A stretch of DNA of 64,000 nucleotides. Source: Acanthosepion pharaonis (taxonomy: Eukaryota; Mollusca; Cephalopoda; Sepiida; Sepiidae). The first letter of the stretch is position 1, and each line of letters opens with the position of its first letter. Both the position numbers and the translations under genes were made by a program. Positions 41,335-53,329 of this stretch are shown piece after piece. The stretch covers positions 862,501 to 926,500 of the forward strand of contig CAHIKZ030000060.1 of NCBI GenBank assembly GCA_903632075.3, in the 5' to 3' direction. The notes below the pieces were generated by a model that ran no database searches, was not told the origin of the DNA, and saw only the letters and a program-made list of their open reading frames with translations.

Positions 41335-44135
41335 ATAATAACCATTAAGACGTATTTGATAATAACAGAAAAGAACAAATGTTTCCTAATAAATGAAGCA
41401 GATAAATCTTTCGTAGTAACTGACAAATACAAATCCTTGGTAAAAGCTGCCAAGAACAGGTATTTCATAATAGCTGACAAATGCAAATCCTTGGTAAAAA
41501 GTGCCAAGAATAGATATTTCGTAATAACTGACAAATACAAATTCTTGGTAAAAGCTGCCAAGAACAGAGATTACGGAATAAGTGACGCAAACAAATCCTT
41601 GGTAAAAACTGCCAAGAACAGATATTTCGTAGTAACTGACAAATACAAATCCTTGGTAAAAAGTGCCAAGAATAGATATTTCGTAATAACTGACAAATAC
41701 AAATCCTTGGTAAAAACTGCCAAGAACAGATATTTCGTAATAACTGACAAATACAAATCCTTGGTAAAAACTGCCAAGAACAGAGATTACGTAATAAGTG
41801 ACAAATGCAAATCCTTGGTAAAAACTGCCAAGAACAGAGATTACGTAATAAGTGACGCAAATAAATCCTTGGTAAAAACTGCCAAGAACAGATATTTCAT
41901 TTACAAATCCTTGGTAAAAAGTGCCAAGAATAGATATTTCTAATAACTGACAAATACAAAATGGTAAAAACTGCCAAGAACCATAATAGCTGACAAATAC
42001 AAATCCTTGGTAAAACTGCCAAGAACAGATATTTCGTAATAACTGACAAATACAAATCCTTGGTAAAAACTGCCAAGAACAGATATTTCGTAATAACTGA
42101 CAAATACAAATCCTTGGTAAAAACTGCCAAGAACAGAGATTTCGTAATAAGTGACAAATGCAAATCCTTGGTAAAAACTGCCAAGAACAGAGATTACGTA
42201 ATAAGTGACGCAAATAAATCCTTGGTAAAAACTGCCAAGAACAGATATTTCATAATAGCTGACAAATACAAATCCTTGGTAAAAAGTGCCAAGAATAGAT
42301 ATTTCCTAATAACTGACAAATACAAATCCTTGGTAAAAAGTGCCAAGAACATATAATAATAGCTGACAAATACAAATCCTTGGTAAAAACTGCCAAGAAC
42401 ATATTTCATAATAGCTGACAAATACAAATCCTTGGTAAAAACTGCCAAGAACAGATATTTCATAATAGCTGACAAATACAAATCCTTGGTAAAAAGTGCC
42501 AAGAATAGATATTTCCTAATAACTGACAAATACAAATCCTTGGTAAAAACTGCCAAGAACATATATTTCATAATAGCTGACAAATACAAATCCTTGGTAA
42601 AAACTGCCAAGAACATATATTTCATAATAGCTGACAAATACAAATCCTTGGTAAAAACTGCCAAGAACAGAGATTTCATAATAGCTGACAAATACAAATC
42701 CTTGGTAAAAACTGCCAAGAACAGAGATTTCATAATAGCTGACAAATACAAATCCTTGGTAAAAACTGCCAAGAACAGATATTTCATAATAGCTGACAAA
42801 TACAAACAGTAAAACTGCCAAGAACATATATTTCATAATAGCTGACAAATACAAATCCTTGGTAAAACTGCCAAGAACATATATTTCATAATAGCTGACA
42901 AATACAAATCCTTGGCAAAAACTGCCAAGAACAGATATTTCATAATAGCTGACAAATACAAACTTTGGTAAAACTGCCAAGAACAGAGATTTCATAATAG
43001 CTGACAAATACAAATCCTTGGTAAAAAGTGCCAAGAACAGATATTTCCTAATAACTGACAAATACAAATCCTTGGTAAAAACTGCCAAGAATAATAGATA
43101 TTTGCCAAGAACATATATTTCATAATAGCTGACAAATACAAATCCTTGGTAAAAACTGCCAAGAAAGAATAATAGACAAAATACAAACTTGGTAAAAATA
43201 TTTCATAATAACTGACAAATACAAAGCTGACAAATACTTGGTAAAACTGCCAAGAACAGATATTTTAATAGCTGACAAATACAAACTTGGAAAAACTGCC
43301 AAGAACATATATTTCATAATAGCGTACAAATCCTTTGTAAAAGCCAATATATATTTCATAAACTGACAAAACAAATCCTTGGTAAAACTGCCAAGAACAG
43401 AGATTTCATAATAATGAACTGACAAATCCTTGGTAAAAACAAATAGACTTGGTAATAACTGACAAAAAAACTAAAAGTGCCAAGAATAGCTGACAAAACA
43501 AATCCTTGGTAAAATGCCAAGAACATATATTTCATAATAGCTGACAAAACAAACTTGGTAAAACTGCCAAGAACAGATATTTCATAATAGCTGACAAATA
43601 CAAACCTTGGTAAAAAGTGCCAAGAACAGATATTTCATAATAGCTGACAAATACAAATCCTTGGTAAAAACTGCCAAGAACAGAGATTTCATAATAATGA
43701 CAAATCCTTGGTAAAAACTGCCAAGAACAGATAGATAATAGCTGACAATACAAATCCTTGGTAAAAACTGCCAAGAACATATATTTCATAATAGCTGACA
43801 AATACAAATCCTTGGTAAAACTGCCAAGAACAGAGATTTAAAACTGCCAAGAATATTTCCGACAAATACAAACTTGGTAAAAACTGCCAAGAACATATAT
43901 TTCATAATAGCTGACAAATACAAATCCTTGGTAAAAACTGCCAAGAACATATATTTCATAATAGCTGACAAATACAAATCCTTGGTAAAAACTGCCAAGA
44001 AATATGATTTCATAATACTGACAAATACAAACCTTGGTTGCCAAGAACAGAGATTTCATAATAGCTGACAAATACAAATCCTTGGTAAAAACTGCCAAGA
44101 ACAGATATTTTGTAATAACTGACAAAACACACTTT
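41335..44135. repeat. 54-bp satellite, about 50 units, open on both strands
   Basis: Unit (54 bp = 18 codons) is GACAAATACAAATCCTTGGT + AAAAACTGCCAAGAACAGAT + ATTTCATAATAGCT. The plus strand reads DKYKSLVKTAKNRYFIIA repeated; the minus strand reads AIMKYLFLAVFTKDLYLS. Variants (DANKSLVKTAKNRDYVIS) are interspersed with local higher-order order, e.g. 41560-41910. From about 43080 on, units lose blocks and frame. Long ORFs on both strands (up to 275 aa minus, 203 aa plus) come from a unit length divisible by three and lack of stops. No start context, promoter or flanking exon supports translation. Confidence 0.95.
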
Positions 44136-44552
44136 TCGTAAAAATCGTCACAAAATATCTTTAAGTGATGAAAAACCTATCTTTCGTAATAACTGGCAAA
44201 AACAAATTTTTCGTAATAACTGACGAAAATACTTCTTTTGTGATTTATTTTTCATTCGTTTCGCATCAACTGTCAAAAATAAATATTTGGTAATAACGAA
44301 CAAAATCATCTTTCTTAATGATTGACGGAAGCAAATATTTCGTTCTGGCGAAAGAAGTTTTGTAATAACTGAGGACAGATGTTTTGTAATAACTGAGGAC
44401 AGATGTTTTGTAATAACTGACTAAAGGACATCTTTTGTAATAAGTGAGATAAACAAACATTTCGTAATAACAGTAAATAACCTCTTTCTTAATGAATACA
44501 TCTTTATTAATAAATACCGAAAATAAATCATTGATAAAAGTAGCAAAAAATA
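44136..44552. repeat. Degenerate edge of the satellite
   Basis: Recurring TTTCGTAATAACTG.C.AAA phrases at irregular spacing of about 40-60 bp. Similar material resumes at 46160-46340, so 44553-46160 is an insertion block into an older repeat field. Confidence 0.7.
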
Positions 44553-44812
44553 TCTACATTATTTACATTGTTCGAACCGTTGTCCTCATCGTTTCGACCA
44601 TCAGGTGATTGGAATTTCGAACTGAACCCTTTATTTCGTCCACCGGGGTAGATTGTTCTAGTTCCATGTGCCATGCCTCTTCCGGATGTTTTGGTTATTA
44701 CCTTTTAACTCCAAGTTTTTTTGTTCAGCACTATAGTAGCCAGGTATTGAACTCACAACTCTTTTGGTCAAGTCACTGGATTCAACAAACGATTTTATCC
44801 ACTGAGCAATAA
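44553..44812 (-). mobile_element. S2 SINE, minus, full length but decayed
   Basis: The minus strand runs from GTGGATAAAATCG (head), GAGTTCAATACCTGG (B box), ACATGGAACTAGAACAATCT and AATAAAGGGTTCAGTTCGAA to ATGAGGACAACGGTTCGAA at the tail. Confidence 0.75.
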
Positions 44813-44856
44813 AGATGATAACAGAAGTCCGAATAATGTAAATAATTAAAATATCT

Positions 44857-45047
44857 TGTAGCGGACCATGGTTTTACGTGTTGTTAAATTAGGAACACGT
44901 GTGTAACTCCTGATAGAATATTAAAATTCCACTATAAGAATATGGCGGACTCAAGTTGAGTCCAACCAAAGATATGTAAAGAAAACCAACAACACCGATA
45001 TATAGATGCAAATAAGTACATGTATTAAACAACAAAATTTACAATTA
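44857..45047 (-). mobile_element. Truncated solo-LTR family member
   Basis: TGTAGCGGACCATGG, TTACGTGTTGTTAAATTAGG, AACACGTGTGTAACTCCTGA, GCGGACTCAAGTTGAGTCC and ACATGTATTAAACAACAAAA match the 7.56-kb copy and the complement of 14.6-14.8 kb. It is truncated where the next S2 SINE begins. Confidence 0.8.
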
Positions 45048-45052
45048 TTTCA

Positions 45053-45195
45053 CGTGCCATGTTTTAATGGATGACATTTATCAGGCATTTCCTCTGAAAG
45101 TTCCCCACTGCCTTAACCGGGTATTGAACACACACTCTGGGGGTCCTGTCACTGGATCTAACCAACGCCTGTATACACTGTGCCATATGTCTTCG
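45053..45195 (-). mobile_element. S2 SINE head, minus
   Basis: Minus strand: ATATGGCACAGTGTATACAG (A-box area), GTGTGTTCAATACCCGGTTA (B-box area), AAGGCAGTGGGGAACTTTCA. 45196-45490 after it has no feature I can support. Confidence 0.7.
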
Positions 45196-45494
45196 AGGAA
45201 AGATTCTTGTATGAATTTCTGGGTATTATAAACCTAATGTATTCATCAACCATTTTTACCAGTGCTCATATTGCATTTTTCTGTTATCATTCCATTTTTT
45301 TACCTGAGCTCATATTGCAATTTTTGTTGTTATTATCGATTTTCTTTGGCACTCCTTATTACTGGTTCCCATGTTGTATTCATTTTTATGCTTGGTCAGC
45401 TCTGGAGATTTTGTAGCCTTGCATATGTGCTGATTCCTTAAGTTTACGAATTTTCAAATGGTGTTCCTTATCTGAGATCACAACCTGATCACAC

Positions 45495-46160
45495 AGAGGG
45501 CGGTTAAGGCAGTGGAGAACTTTCGGAGGGTAATTAACAGGAGATAAATGATAAATGACATCCATTAAAAACATGGCACGTGGAACTAAAACAGTCTACC
45601 CCAGTGTGTGAAATAAAGGGTTCAGTTCGACATTCCAACCACCTGAAGAAGGCCGGAGCGTACAACGGCCGAAACGTTGGAATAAATATGGCGACAAAGA
45701 TAAGGACAATAGTCCGAATAATGTAAATTGTGTACATAATACCTCATCTCAGAAATATAGACAGATACTAAAAGTCCGAAACGTTGTAATAAATATGGCG
45801 ACAAAGATGAGAACAGTAGTCCGAATAATGTAAATAGTGTACATAATACCGCATCACAGAAATATAGACAGATACTTAAAGGCCGAAACGTTGTAATAAA
45901 TATGGCGACAAAGATGAGGACAATAGTCCGAATAATGTAAATTGTGTACATAATACCTCATCTCAGAAATATAGACAGATACTGAAAGGCCGAAACGTTG
46001 TAATAAATATGGCGACAAAGATGAGGACAGTAGTCCGAATTATGTAAATAGTGTACATAATACCGCATCTCAGAAATATAGACAGATACTGAAAGGCCGA
46101 AACGTTGTAATAAATATGGCGACAAAGATGAGGACAATAGTCCGAATAATGTAAATAATG
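45495..46160 (+). mobile_element. S2 SINE with five tandem 107-bp modules
   Basis: The body (GGCAGTGGAGAACTTTCGGA, ACATGGCACGTGGAACTAAA, CACCTGAAGAAGGCCGGAGC) is followed by module starts (CGAAACGTTG) at about 45671, 45779, 45886, 45992 and 46098, each about 107 bp. Shows tandem growth of the SINE tail unit. Confidence 0.9.
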
Positions 46161-46345
46161 AACAAAACTTTCGTATTAACTACGTAATTAACTTTCGTAA
46201 TAACTTTTGAAAAGGAATCTTTTCTAATAACAGACGAAAACACAAATTCGTAACAACTCAGAAAAATCAATCTATCATAATAATAGACGGAAATAAATAT
46301 TTCGTAATAAAAAACGAAAGAAATGCACCTGTTGTCGCCTTCGAA
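46161..46345. repeat. Degenerate satellite field, right side
   Basis: TTTCGTAATAACTT, TCGTAACAACTC and TTTCGTAATAAAAAACG phrases as at 44136-44552. Confidence 0.65.
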
Positions 46346-46399
46346 GTCAAAGGGAAATGAAAGCAAACCTTTCAAAAATCGCGCCAAATTTAATTTTAT

Positions 46400-46485
46400 T
46401 CATATTAACTTCTTGAGAGCTGCAAGGGATAAAGGCAGGTGGAGAGCCATGATTGCCTACGTCCCAAAAGGACATGGCACATAAA
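46400..46485 (+). mobile_element. L-B LINE 3' end
   Basis: TTGAGAGCTGCAAGGGATAA, AGGCAGGTGGAGAGCCATGA, TTGCCTACGTCCCAAAAGGA, CATGGCACAT, then A/G-rich tail. Translation LLRAARDKGRWRAMIAYVPK, GHGT*. Confidence 0.75.
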
Positions 46486-46494
46486 AAGAAAGAA

Positions 46495-47645
46495 GAATTT
46501 TTAATACCATAAATTGCGACGAACAAGTCGAGTTTTCAAGCCTAAAAATCTTTCCAAAACCAGGCGTCGACTTATATGACGGGTATAAAATGCAAGCCAT
46601 TTCCCCTGAGTTGTAAACAATTGGGACAGTAGTCTTAACAAGTACTATACACCGCTTACTGTGCCCCCAGCAGGATACCACACATATATCCCACTAAAAC
46701 TTGTGTTTGTTGAACATATGTGGCATATTAACACAGAAACTAATATAAAATAATAAAATACTAATACAAATTCAGTATTCTAGTAACCCTACAGTACAAC
46801 TGACGTCCAGCAGCAGCTGAGTAAATGCCCCCAAAAGCCTGAAAACTCTAATGGCTTATCCGGTTGTTGCTAGCGGGTAACTAGCTTAATGGTCTCTCCA
46901 TTGTAATAGGGGCTCATTAAAAGAATGAGAGTTTCAATTCAGTGTCGATACTGTAACGGAGACACAGTTTTGCAGTTCGACGCATGAGGTTGGTGGCGTC
47001 ACTGGTTATCTGCCTACATCACTGATACAAATGGCGGATGAATGATACTATTGTGATAAATTAATCGGGAGTAATCTCCCTTGTTATATGATTATCTCCC
47101 TTTGGAGAACTCTTTCGTTTGTAGAGGACTATAAATAGTCATTACGCTGGTATCAAAGGTTATAAGTAGCATTTCGGTTGAACTTCATGGCGGATGAATG
47201 ATGCTGAGTTTTACAATAACATATGATACGTAGCAGTACTATAAAAAATTACTTGGTATAATGTGCAATCTACGGTACTAATATTTTATAGTAGTTGATG
47301 TTGACTTTAATTTGTTTATCAGTAGACCTAACGAATTTTAGATGTTCACTGTTATATCGATACAATATACGATACCTATAGGTGTGTGTTGTTTGCTATA
47401 CAACTCATTATAGAAAGATATTGTGGATCGTGTCTCAATATACAGGTAAGTTGTGTGACCTTATGTCGTTTTGTCATATACTGTAGCCTAACTGCATTTA
47501 CGGTAGGTCTTAATTTTGGGCCACTGGAAGCATACCGTATGTTTGTGGGTCGACCTATGTGGTAGGTATACGAATTTTAAGCTAAAAATATTGAAGTAAC
47601 TTGTACGCCAGGTCGACTTGTACACCGATATCTATTCATCTCCTT
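46495..47645. mobile_element. Non-autonomous DNA element with GTCGAC termini
   Basis: The left end carries ACAAGTCGAGTTTTCAAGCC and GGCGTCGACTTATATGACGG. The right end, reverse-complemented, carries GGTGTACAAGTCGACCTGGC and TAGGTCGACCCAC, also with a TTTTTAGCTTAAAATTC counterpart of the CAAGCCTAAAAATC block. The interior (46600-47470) lacks a transposase ORF and has two ATGGCGGATGAATGAT phrases (47032, 47190). Fits a pogo-type or related MITE. Exact ends and target duplication not resolved. Confidence 0.45.
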
Positions 47646-47668
47646 CTCCTCCTCCTCCTCCTCCTCCT
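47641..47668. repeat. (CTC)n microsatellite
   Basis: Eight or nine trinucleotide units. Confidence 0.9.
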
Positions 47669-47774
47669 TTGTATACCCTCTCATATGACGTATCGAGCCA
47701 CACCGTCACCACACTAGGCGTTAGTACTGTCTTTTCCAAGTAGGTTCTTATGGGTCGGATCTGTTACCTTCACG

Positions 47775-48005
47775 CCTCACTGGTTTTGAATTCAGAGATT
47801 TTTTTTTAGGTCAGTTGCCACTAAAGACTAGAGAACCTAGTTTATACTATTATTTAACCCATAGAGTGGAGAAGAGATGGAATCATTCCTTTCTAAGAAG
47901 AGTGTGGATTATTAAAATATATGGTATTTGTGAATGCAACGGCCTGGATAGAATTCGAACTCGAAAAGCCGATCCCATTCACCGCACAGGTAACTGTCAC
48001 GCAAC
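47775..48005 (-). mobile_element. S3 SINE, decayed, minus
   Basis: Reverse complement of GATAGAATTCGAACTCG gives a B box (CGAGTTCGAATTC). TTCAGAGA.., CAGTTGCC and AACCCATAG align with the S3 copy at 33.8-34.0 kb. Confidence 0.55.
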
Positions 48006-48009
48006 GCAT

Positions 48010-49100
48010 AATATCCGTATTCTAAGAAAAAATAATTTTCTTATGTACAAACATAGGTGTTCTAGCATAAAAAACAACAAAAATGTAAAATAGAGATCAT
48101 TTTAAATATGCGATGACTTTTGTTACTCTATAACCAGTGAAGTGAAAGAAAAAATGTTCTTAACTGAAGAACTGTATCAACTTTCCAAACTCCAAAAAGG
48201 ACATTCCCCAAAAAGCTTTCTTATTGACATATATACCATGATTCAAGTCCTGGATTCAATAGTAAATATAACAATAGCCTTTTAAAAATGTATAACCAAT
48301 CAGAATTAAGAACGCCCGAGGAAAAAAAAATATGTTTACAAGGGGATTAAAGCATATTGCCTAGACACATAATAAAAGCAATAAAAAAAACAAAAAAATC
48401 GTCTTCTGGAACTAAAGGCTTGTGCTTTTTCTCTTGGGACAATTGTAGCTCCTTCTATGTCAGAAAATAGATAATATTTATAGTTCGACATAGCATACTA
48501 GATAATATATTTACACTCTAATGCATAAGTAAGTACAACAGAAATTTGGCCAAAGAAGTAAACAATGATTCTTTTTTTTTCTCCTTTCATCTAAGAAGAC
48601 ATTATTCTTTCATTAGAGTGGTTCTTAACATGAGAGGCATACATCCTAATGATGCAGAAGGCAATTTTCGGGAGGATGCTAGCAGAGTATGATAAACAAT
48701 TTTTTTGTGTCGCTCATTTTTTTTTTTTTGGTAAAAACGTTGCCGTCAGAATAGAAGTTTGAAGTAAAGATTAAAAGAAAAACATATTTGGTCATCAAAA
48801 TATCAAACATTTCTAAATCTAGCAAAAAAAAAAATTACTTGTAATAATTAATTTATTTGTGATTCCATATCTTTGCAAAGTATGATTTTTTTTTATACCT
48901 ACACCCGAAAAGATAAAATTCAGAACTTCAACGTACCATCGGTATTACTCTAAGGACTAATGTTCGAAGTTAACTAAGAGAAAGTAATAGCGGCCATATT
49001 AATAAATAGTTACAAGAACAAAATCGATCTTCTAGCAAGCGATAACACGTCATCTTTTATAACGCGGGAAAGTATGGATTTTGGCATAGCCCCCTTGCTG
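48010..49100. other. No recognisable feature
   Basis: AT-rich (many A/T homopolymers) with no ORF longer than expected, no TE motif and no tandem repeat. Confidence 0.5.
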
Positions 49101-49104
49101 GGGA

Positions 49105-49510
49105 GGTCTTGGGTGACGGTCTCCGTTCGATAATAAATTTGCATTCTTCTCTGGCGACAGGTGATCATTGTTTTTTGGTTTGGATATAAAAGAACTTCAA
49201 AACAAGGAATTTTAACTTAACTATTTTATCAATGCCGATGTAAACATCTTCTGACTATCCAGGGGGTGCTCTCATTTCACCGGTGAGTCGTATCAGAGAG
49301 ACAAAAAATACTTCTACATTGTTTGGCGGTTAAGAAACAACTCCCTGAAACAACTCTCTCATTTTCACATTGGTTCAGCCAGTCAAAATTGACTTCCTTA
49401 TTTTGTCTTCCATCTGACTTCAAAGGTCAACCTCAGGAAGTTCGAGCAGATATACACTTCCTCTAAAAACGTAATAGTCAGCTAAACTATTATTTAACAA
49501 TAGCTCTTCA
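49105..49510. repeat. LTR-like direct repeat R7, copy 1
   Basis: Shared with 49745-50080: TTCGATAATAAATTTGCATT (polyA-signal-like AATAAA), CAAGGAATTTTAACTTAACT, ACATCTTCT, CAAAGGTCAACCTCAGGAA and AAACTATT.TTTAACA. About 350-400 bp each and 640 bp apart. Confidence 0.7.
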
Positions 49511-49744
49511 CAGGTTCCTTTTTTATAATTTGGGAAATGTCATGACATCTTCAGAAAGAGAGTGAAGCAGTTTTCTTTGTCAAATATTGAGGTTAGTGCA
49601 GTAAACAACTAATAATGTTTCTCATTGACTTCTCAACGTTTTGGGATTCAGAGAAGTCATTCTTCTAGACCAGTCTTTTCAGCTCTTTAACCCATTTCTT
49701 TTAAATATCATGTTCCTTCGATGTAGGCCATTATAGTGTTGCTG

Positions 49745-50080
49745 TTGGGTGATGGTCTCAATTCGATAATAAAATTGCATTCTTCTCTTGCAACCGGTGA
49801 TCACTAGTTCTTCAAGACAAGGAATTTTAACTTAACTATTTTATTAACGTCGACATATACATCTTCTAAATGTCTTTATCCTCAACCGGGAAGCCGTTTC
49901 CAGACACAAAAGTAAACGTCTACATTGCTTGACCGTTTAGGCTCGCTCCTTGAAATCCCTTTCTATATCTATCGTTCTCACGCTGGCTCAGACCTCAAAG
50001 GTCAACCTCAGGAAATCGGAACAACGATGCACTTCCCCCTAAAATATTAGTCTGCTAAACTATTGTTTAACAGAATAAGT
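49745..50080. repeat. LTR-like direct repeat R7, copy 2
   Basis: TTCGATAATAAAATTGCATT, CAAGGAATTTTAACTTAACT and CAAAGGTCAACCTCAGGAAA as in copy 1. The 235-bp interval between copies has no coding motif. Confidence 0.7.
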
Positions 50081-50349
50081 ATTTTAATTTCACACAAGGT
50101 GGCGCTGTATGCAGCAATTGATTTAATAATTGTTTAATATAATTTTGTCACAGCTTATGATGCCGGAGATATAGGAGTCGAGGCAAAATTAGTGGTTGAG
50201 GAGTGTATTAATGAAATCTTATTACATGATTTCTATTGGTCGGGCCAAACGGATAATCCGATACAATTCTGGGGAGAAGGGTGGCGGAAAATTGATTGGT
50301 GCTCCTGTTCATATAATGACACTATTCTATTAATAATGATTACCGTATC

Positions 50350-50760
50350 TAATTGAACATCGTATAAGTTAAACAGGTCTGGTGAGAAGACACATTCTTG
50401 CCTTAAGCCCCTTTCTATTTTTGTATATTCATTGGAATCGTTCCCTATGCGCATGCATGCTGTCTGGTGTCAGTATAGGTTCTTGATTATTCAGACATCT
50501 TTCCCGAATATATCAAGGTTGCTGTGCTGTTCCATAAGATCCTTGTGGCGTGCTTTGTCAAAGGCTTTTAGTCTATGAAACCTAGATACACGTCCTTCTG
50601 CATCTGTATTGCTCTTTTTGATAACATTCTGAACATGAATATCGCGTTCCTTGTTCCGGTGTCTTTAACGAACCCTCACTGTTCTTGTCCTATCTCTGGG
50701 CTGATCCTGCTGTGCGCTCTATTCAACAGGATAGAAAAAAGAGAATGGTTGGTTTCAGAA
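50350..50760 (-). pseudogene. L-B LINE, RT N-terminal palm/fingers, minus
   Basis: Minus strand in order: ILLNRAHSRISPEIGQEQ, GFVKDTGTRNAIFMFRMLSK, RAIQMQKDVYLGFID, KPLTKHA.. and, after an internal gap, RIGNDSNEYTKIERGLRQEC, VFSPDLFNLYD. These are RT motifs of an RTE-like LINE (QFGF..G.GTRNAIF, FIDY.KAFD, RGVRQGCVLSPDLFNLY). Several stops, one probable frameshift. Same family as 13.8 kb. Confidence 0.85.
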
Positions 50761-50940
50761 TGTCAGGTAGAGAAAAGTCCCACCTGAATCAGAAGAGTTG
50801 AATTAGTCACGTTAGTATGAATCAATGAATATTTGTAGCGTAATAACAAACTAAATTCTATATGGGGTACTGCTCAAGAAATGTTAAAAAATGATCCGAG
50901 AGTTACAATAAAAATCAAGGAAATTAAGCTTAAGAAAGCT
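50742..50940. repeat. Repeat R8, copy 1
   Basis: GGTTGGTTTCAGAATGTCAG, TCACCTGAATCAGAAGA-like, TTTGTAGCGTAATAACAAAC and GAGTTACAATAAAAA recur at 51650-51860. Weaker matches continue at 50960-51050 and 52370-52440. Confidence 0.75.
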
Positions 50941-51649
50941 TTGCCACTAGAAAAGTACAAACAAGAAAGAGGAATAAGATGAAAGCATGACTAGTGAAAA
51001 ATGAATAATAACAGACAAGGGGGCAACTAAGAAATTCAGGCAAATTAAGACTATTACGAAGAAGGAAATTACTTGAAAAGTAATTGAAACTCACCTGAAA
51101 GTGAGTTGATTGTATAATTCTCCCCATGCCAGTGACACTTCTACCGAGTTTCTCTACGGCATATGATTTCATTGAATTTATATGTAAATTTCGGGTCATC
51201 AGGAGAGTACATGCACCGATTCGGGGCCTCCTTCTCACTTGCACCCTACCCAACCCCACTGATGTGAGGCCCCATTATAATGATATACTATTATAACTAG
51301 TATATTACGTATTATTACTACTCCAAGGTATAAACGAGAAGTAAAAATAAGATAAAATAAGTCAAAAGTCGATAATAGTGACAATGTTTCAAGCAAGTAA
51401 TGCAGACAATTTAAGACTGTTACATATTATTAATACGACAAAGTATAGACAATAACAAACAATTAAATTTGATATTTGATTAATATTAACTTTTTGTTAT
51501 TTACAGTTTTTAGGATTACATTTACCAAATTTGCTTTTCAATTTTCAAACTTATGGTCAAGGAATACGAAAAATATTTTGAAATCTGGAACTGGTGCGAA
51601 TCTTGTAAAAGGTTAAGAACTAAATATTTAAATCATTAAAACAGAGAAA

Positions 51650-51860
51650 GGTTGGCTTCGGAATGTCAGAGAGAGGAAAACAAAATCTCACCTAAATCAG
51701 AAGATTTGATTTAGTCACATTAGTATTAATGAATGTTTGTAGCGTAATAACAAACCAAGTTCTGCTGTATATGGGTTGCTGCCCTAAAAATGTAAAAAAT
51801 GAACCTAAAGTTACAATAAAAAGAAAAGAAATTCAAGCAACTTAAGACTATTACCTCTTA
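51650..51860. repeat. Repeat R8, copy 2
   Basis: GGTTGGCTTCGGAATGTCAG, TTTGTAGCGTAATAACAAAC and AAAGTTACAATAAAAAG. About 905 bp after copy 1. The interval 51060-51640 has no recognised feature. Confidence 0.75.
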
Positions 51861-52369
51861 TATAAAAAATATAGATTATCTCCATTTGGGAGATAACTCC
51901 TGCTGATAATAGGTCGGACCTATCCATCTGATATTAATGGGTATGACCCAAAATTTGGCGCGAAACAGATTTTAAGCACCAAGAGATTCCGAGGCGACCA
52001 CGAACGAGAGACACGTGTTTTCAGCGTACTCCAAGAACAGGCAATGCTGGCCACAAACAAACCTGAATAATACAAGGGCAATGAAGCTATCGAGGGCATC
52101 ACAGTACAGTATTTCATCTATTTCAAACAAGGACATGTTTTGAATCTCGTCCCCGATGCCTTGACTTTCAACTGCTAAAAGAATACGTTTTTAGCAATCC
52201 TCTATTCTCTTCTCATTGTGTATGTATTTCTTATATAAATTATGTTTTTACAATGTTCATTTGTCTCATTTTGTTCATCAAGACACGACTTAATTTGAGG
52301 GGTCGTTAAATTACCCACAGTTATTACTACTAAAATACCCCTCCACCCAAAAGACAAACAATATATATA

Positions 52370-52510
52370 GGATGAAACAATGATTAGTGAAAAATGAATA
52401 ACAGATAATGATGCAACTAAAATATTCAGACAAATTGAAAGCATTACGCCTTATTACTGCAAGGTGTAAAGAAGCAATATAAATAAGATGAATGAAAGAC
52501 TAGTCAAAAT
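52370..52510. repeat. Repeat R8 continuation, second copy
   Basis: GATTAGTGAAAAATGAATAA, TTCAGACAAATTGAAAGCAT and GCAAGGTGTAAA parallel 50990-51060 and 51320-51360. Suggests one ancient segmental duplication interrupted later. 52511-53330 has no feature I can support. Confidence 0.55.
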
Positions 52511-53329
52511 CAATAATAGACAATCGTTTTTAATCATAGAATACTTCTATGTGATGCGTAAACTTTGATGACAGAACGACGATTACCTATCCTAATGCTT
52601 ACTTTCCACCATATCTTTCGAAATGCCACCTCGAAGATTTTAGAGCACTTGAAAAATTTCTAAACTTAAAGCAAAACTTTGTTTTGTTGGCACTTTCTTT
52701 AAAATAATCTTTTGAGACAAATTTTGTATGTTTTGCTAGACAAGCCAAATATATAATTAAAAGAAAATGTGCATGACATTTTTTATGTTAGAACATTCTA
52801 GAACTTTAAGTTTGTGGAACTTTTTTTTTTAAATATTTTTTATGCGAGAAGATCTGTATAAAAAGAAATACTCCAATGAAAACTTTAATTAATAACTAAA
52901 GAAAGAACGCGTAATTAGCTTAAATATTAGCAACAAACCCTATTAGAAAGCTCAGACCTTGAATAGTGGAAATTAGTTATGTGGGCACTGCTCACAAACG
53001 GTTGCAGCAAAAGTCCATAATACATTTGTTTTGTGTGCACTGTTCCGACTCTCTTGATCTTTTACGATGTCAATCAAACTGAATTTCTTAGATGAAGCAT
53101 TATTATTATTATGAATTTTTGACTTGTCTTTCTTTCCAAAATTATTAAGCTTTAAACAATTTCGTTTTTTTATCTAGGTTTAGAAGTGAATTTTACTGGT
53201 TTGTCAAAAGAAATTACACTTAGAAAAAGCGAATTTTATCAATCATTTTACCAAATCAATAAAAGCCACTAAGTTCGAAAGAGCTTACTCATGGAAAAGT
53301 GGAGACCAATAATAGAATAATGTTCATGG

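Noticed and set aside
41386..42213. 275-aa minus-strand ORF (and 203-aa plus-strand ORFs) as a gene
   Set aside because: They are produced by a 54-bp satellite whose length is a multiple of three. Both strands are equally open, and there is no promoter, splice or domain evidence.
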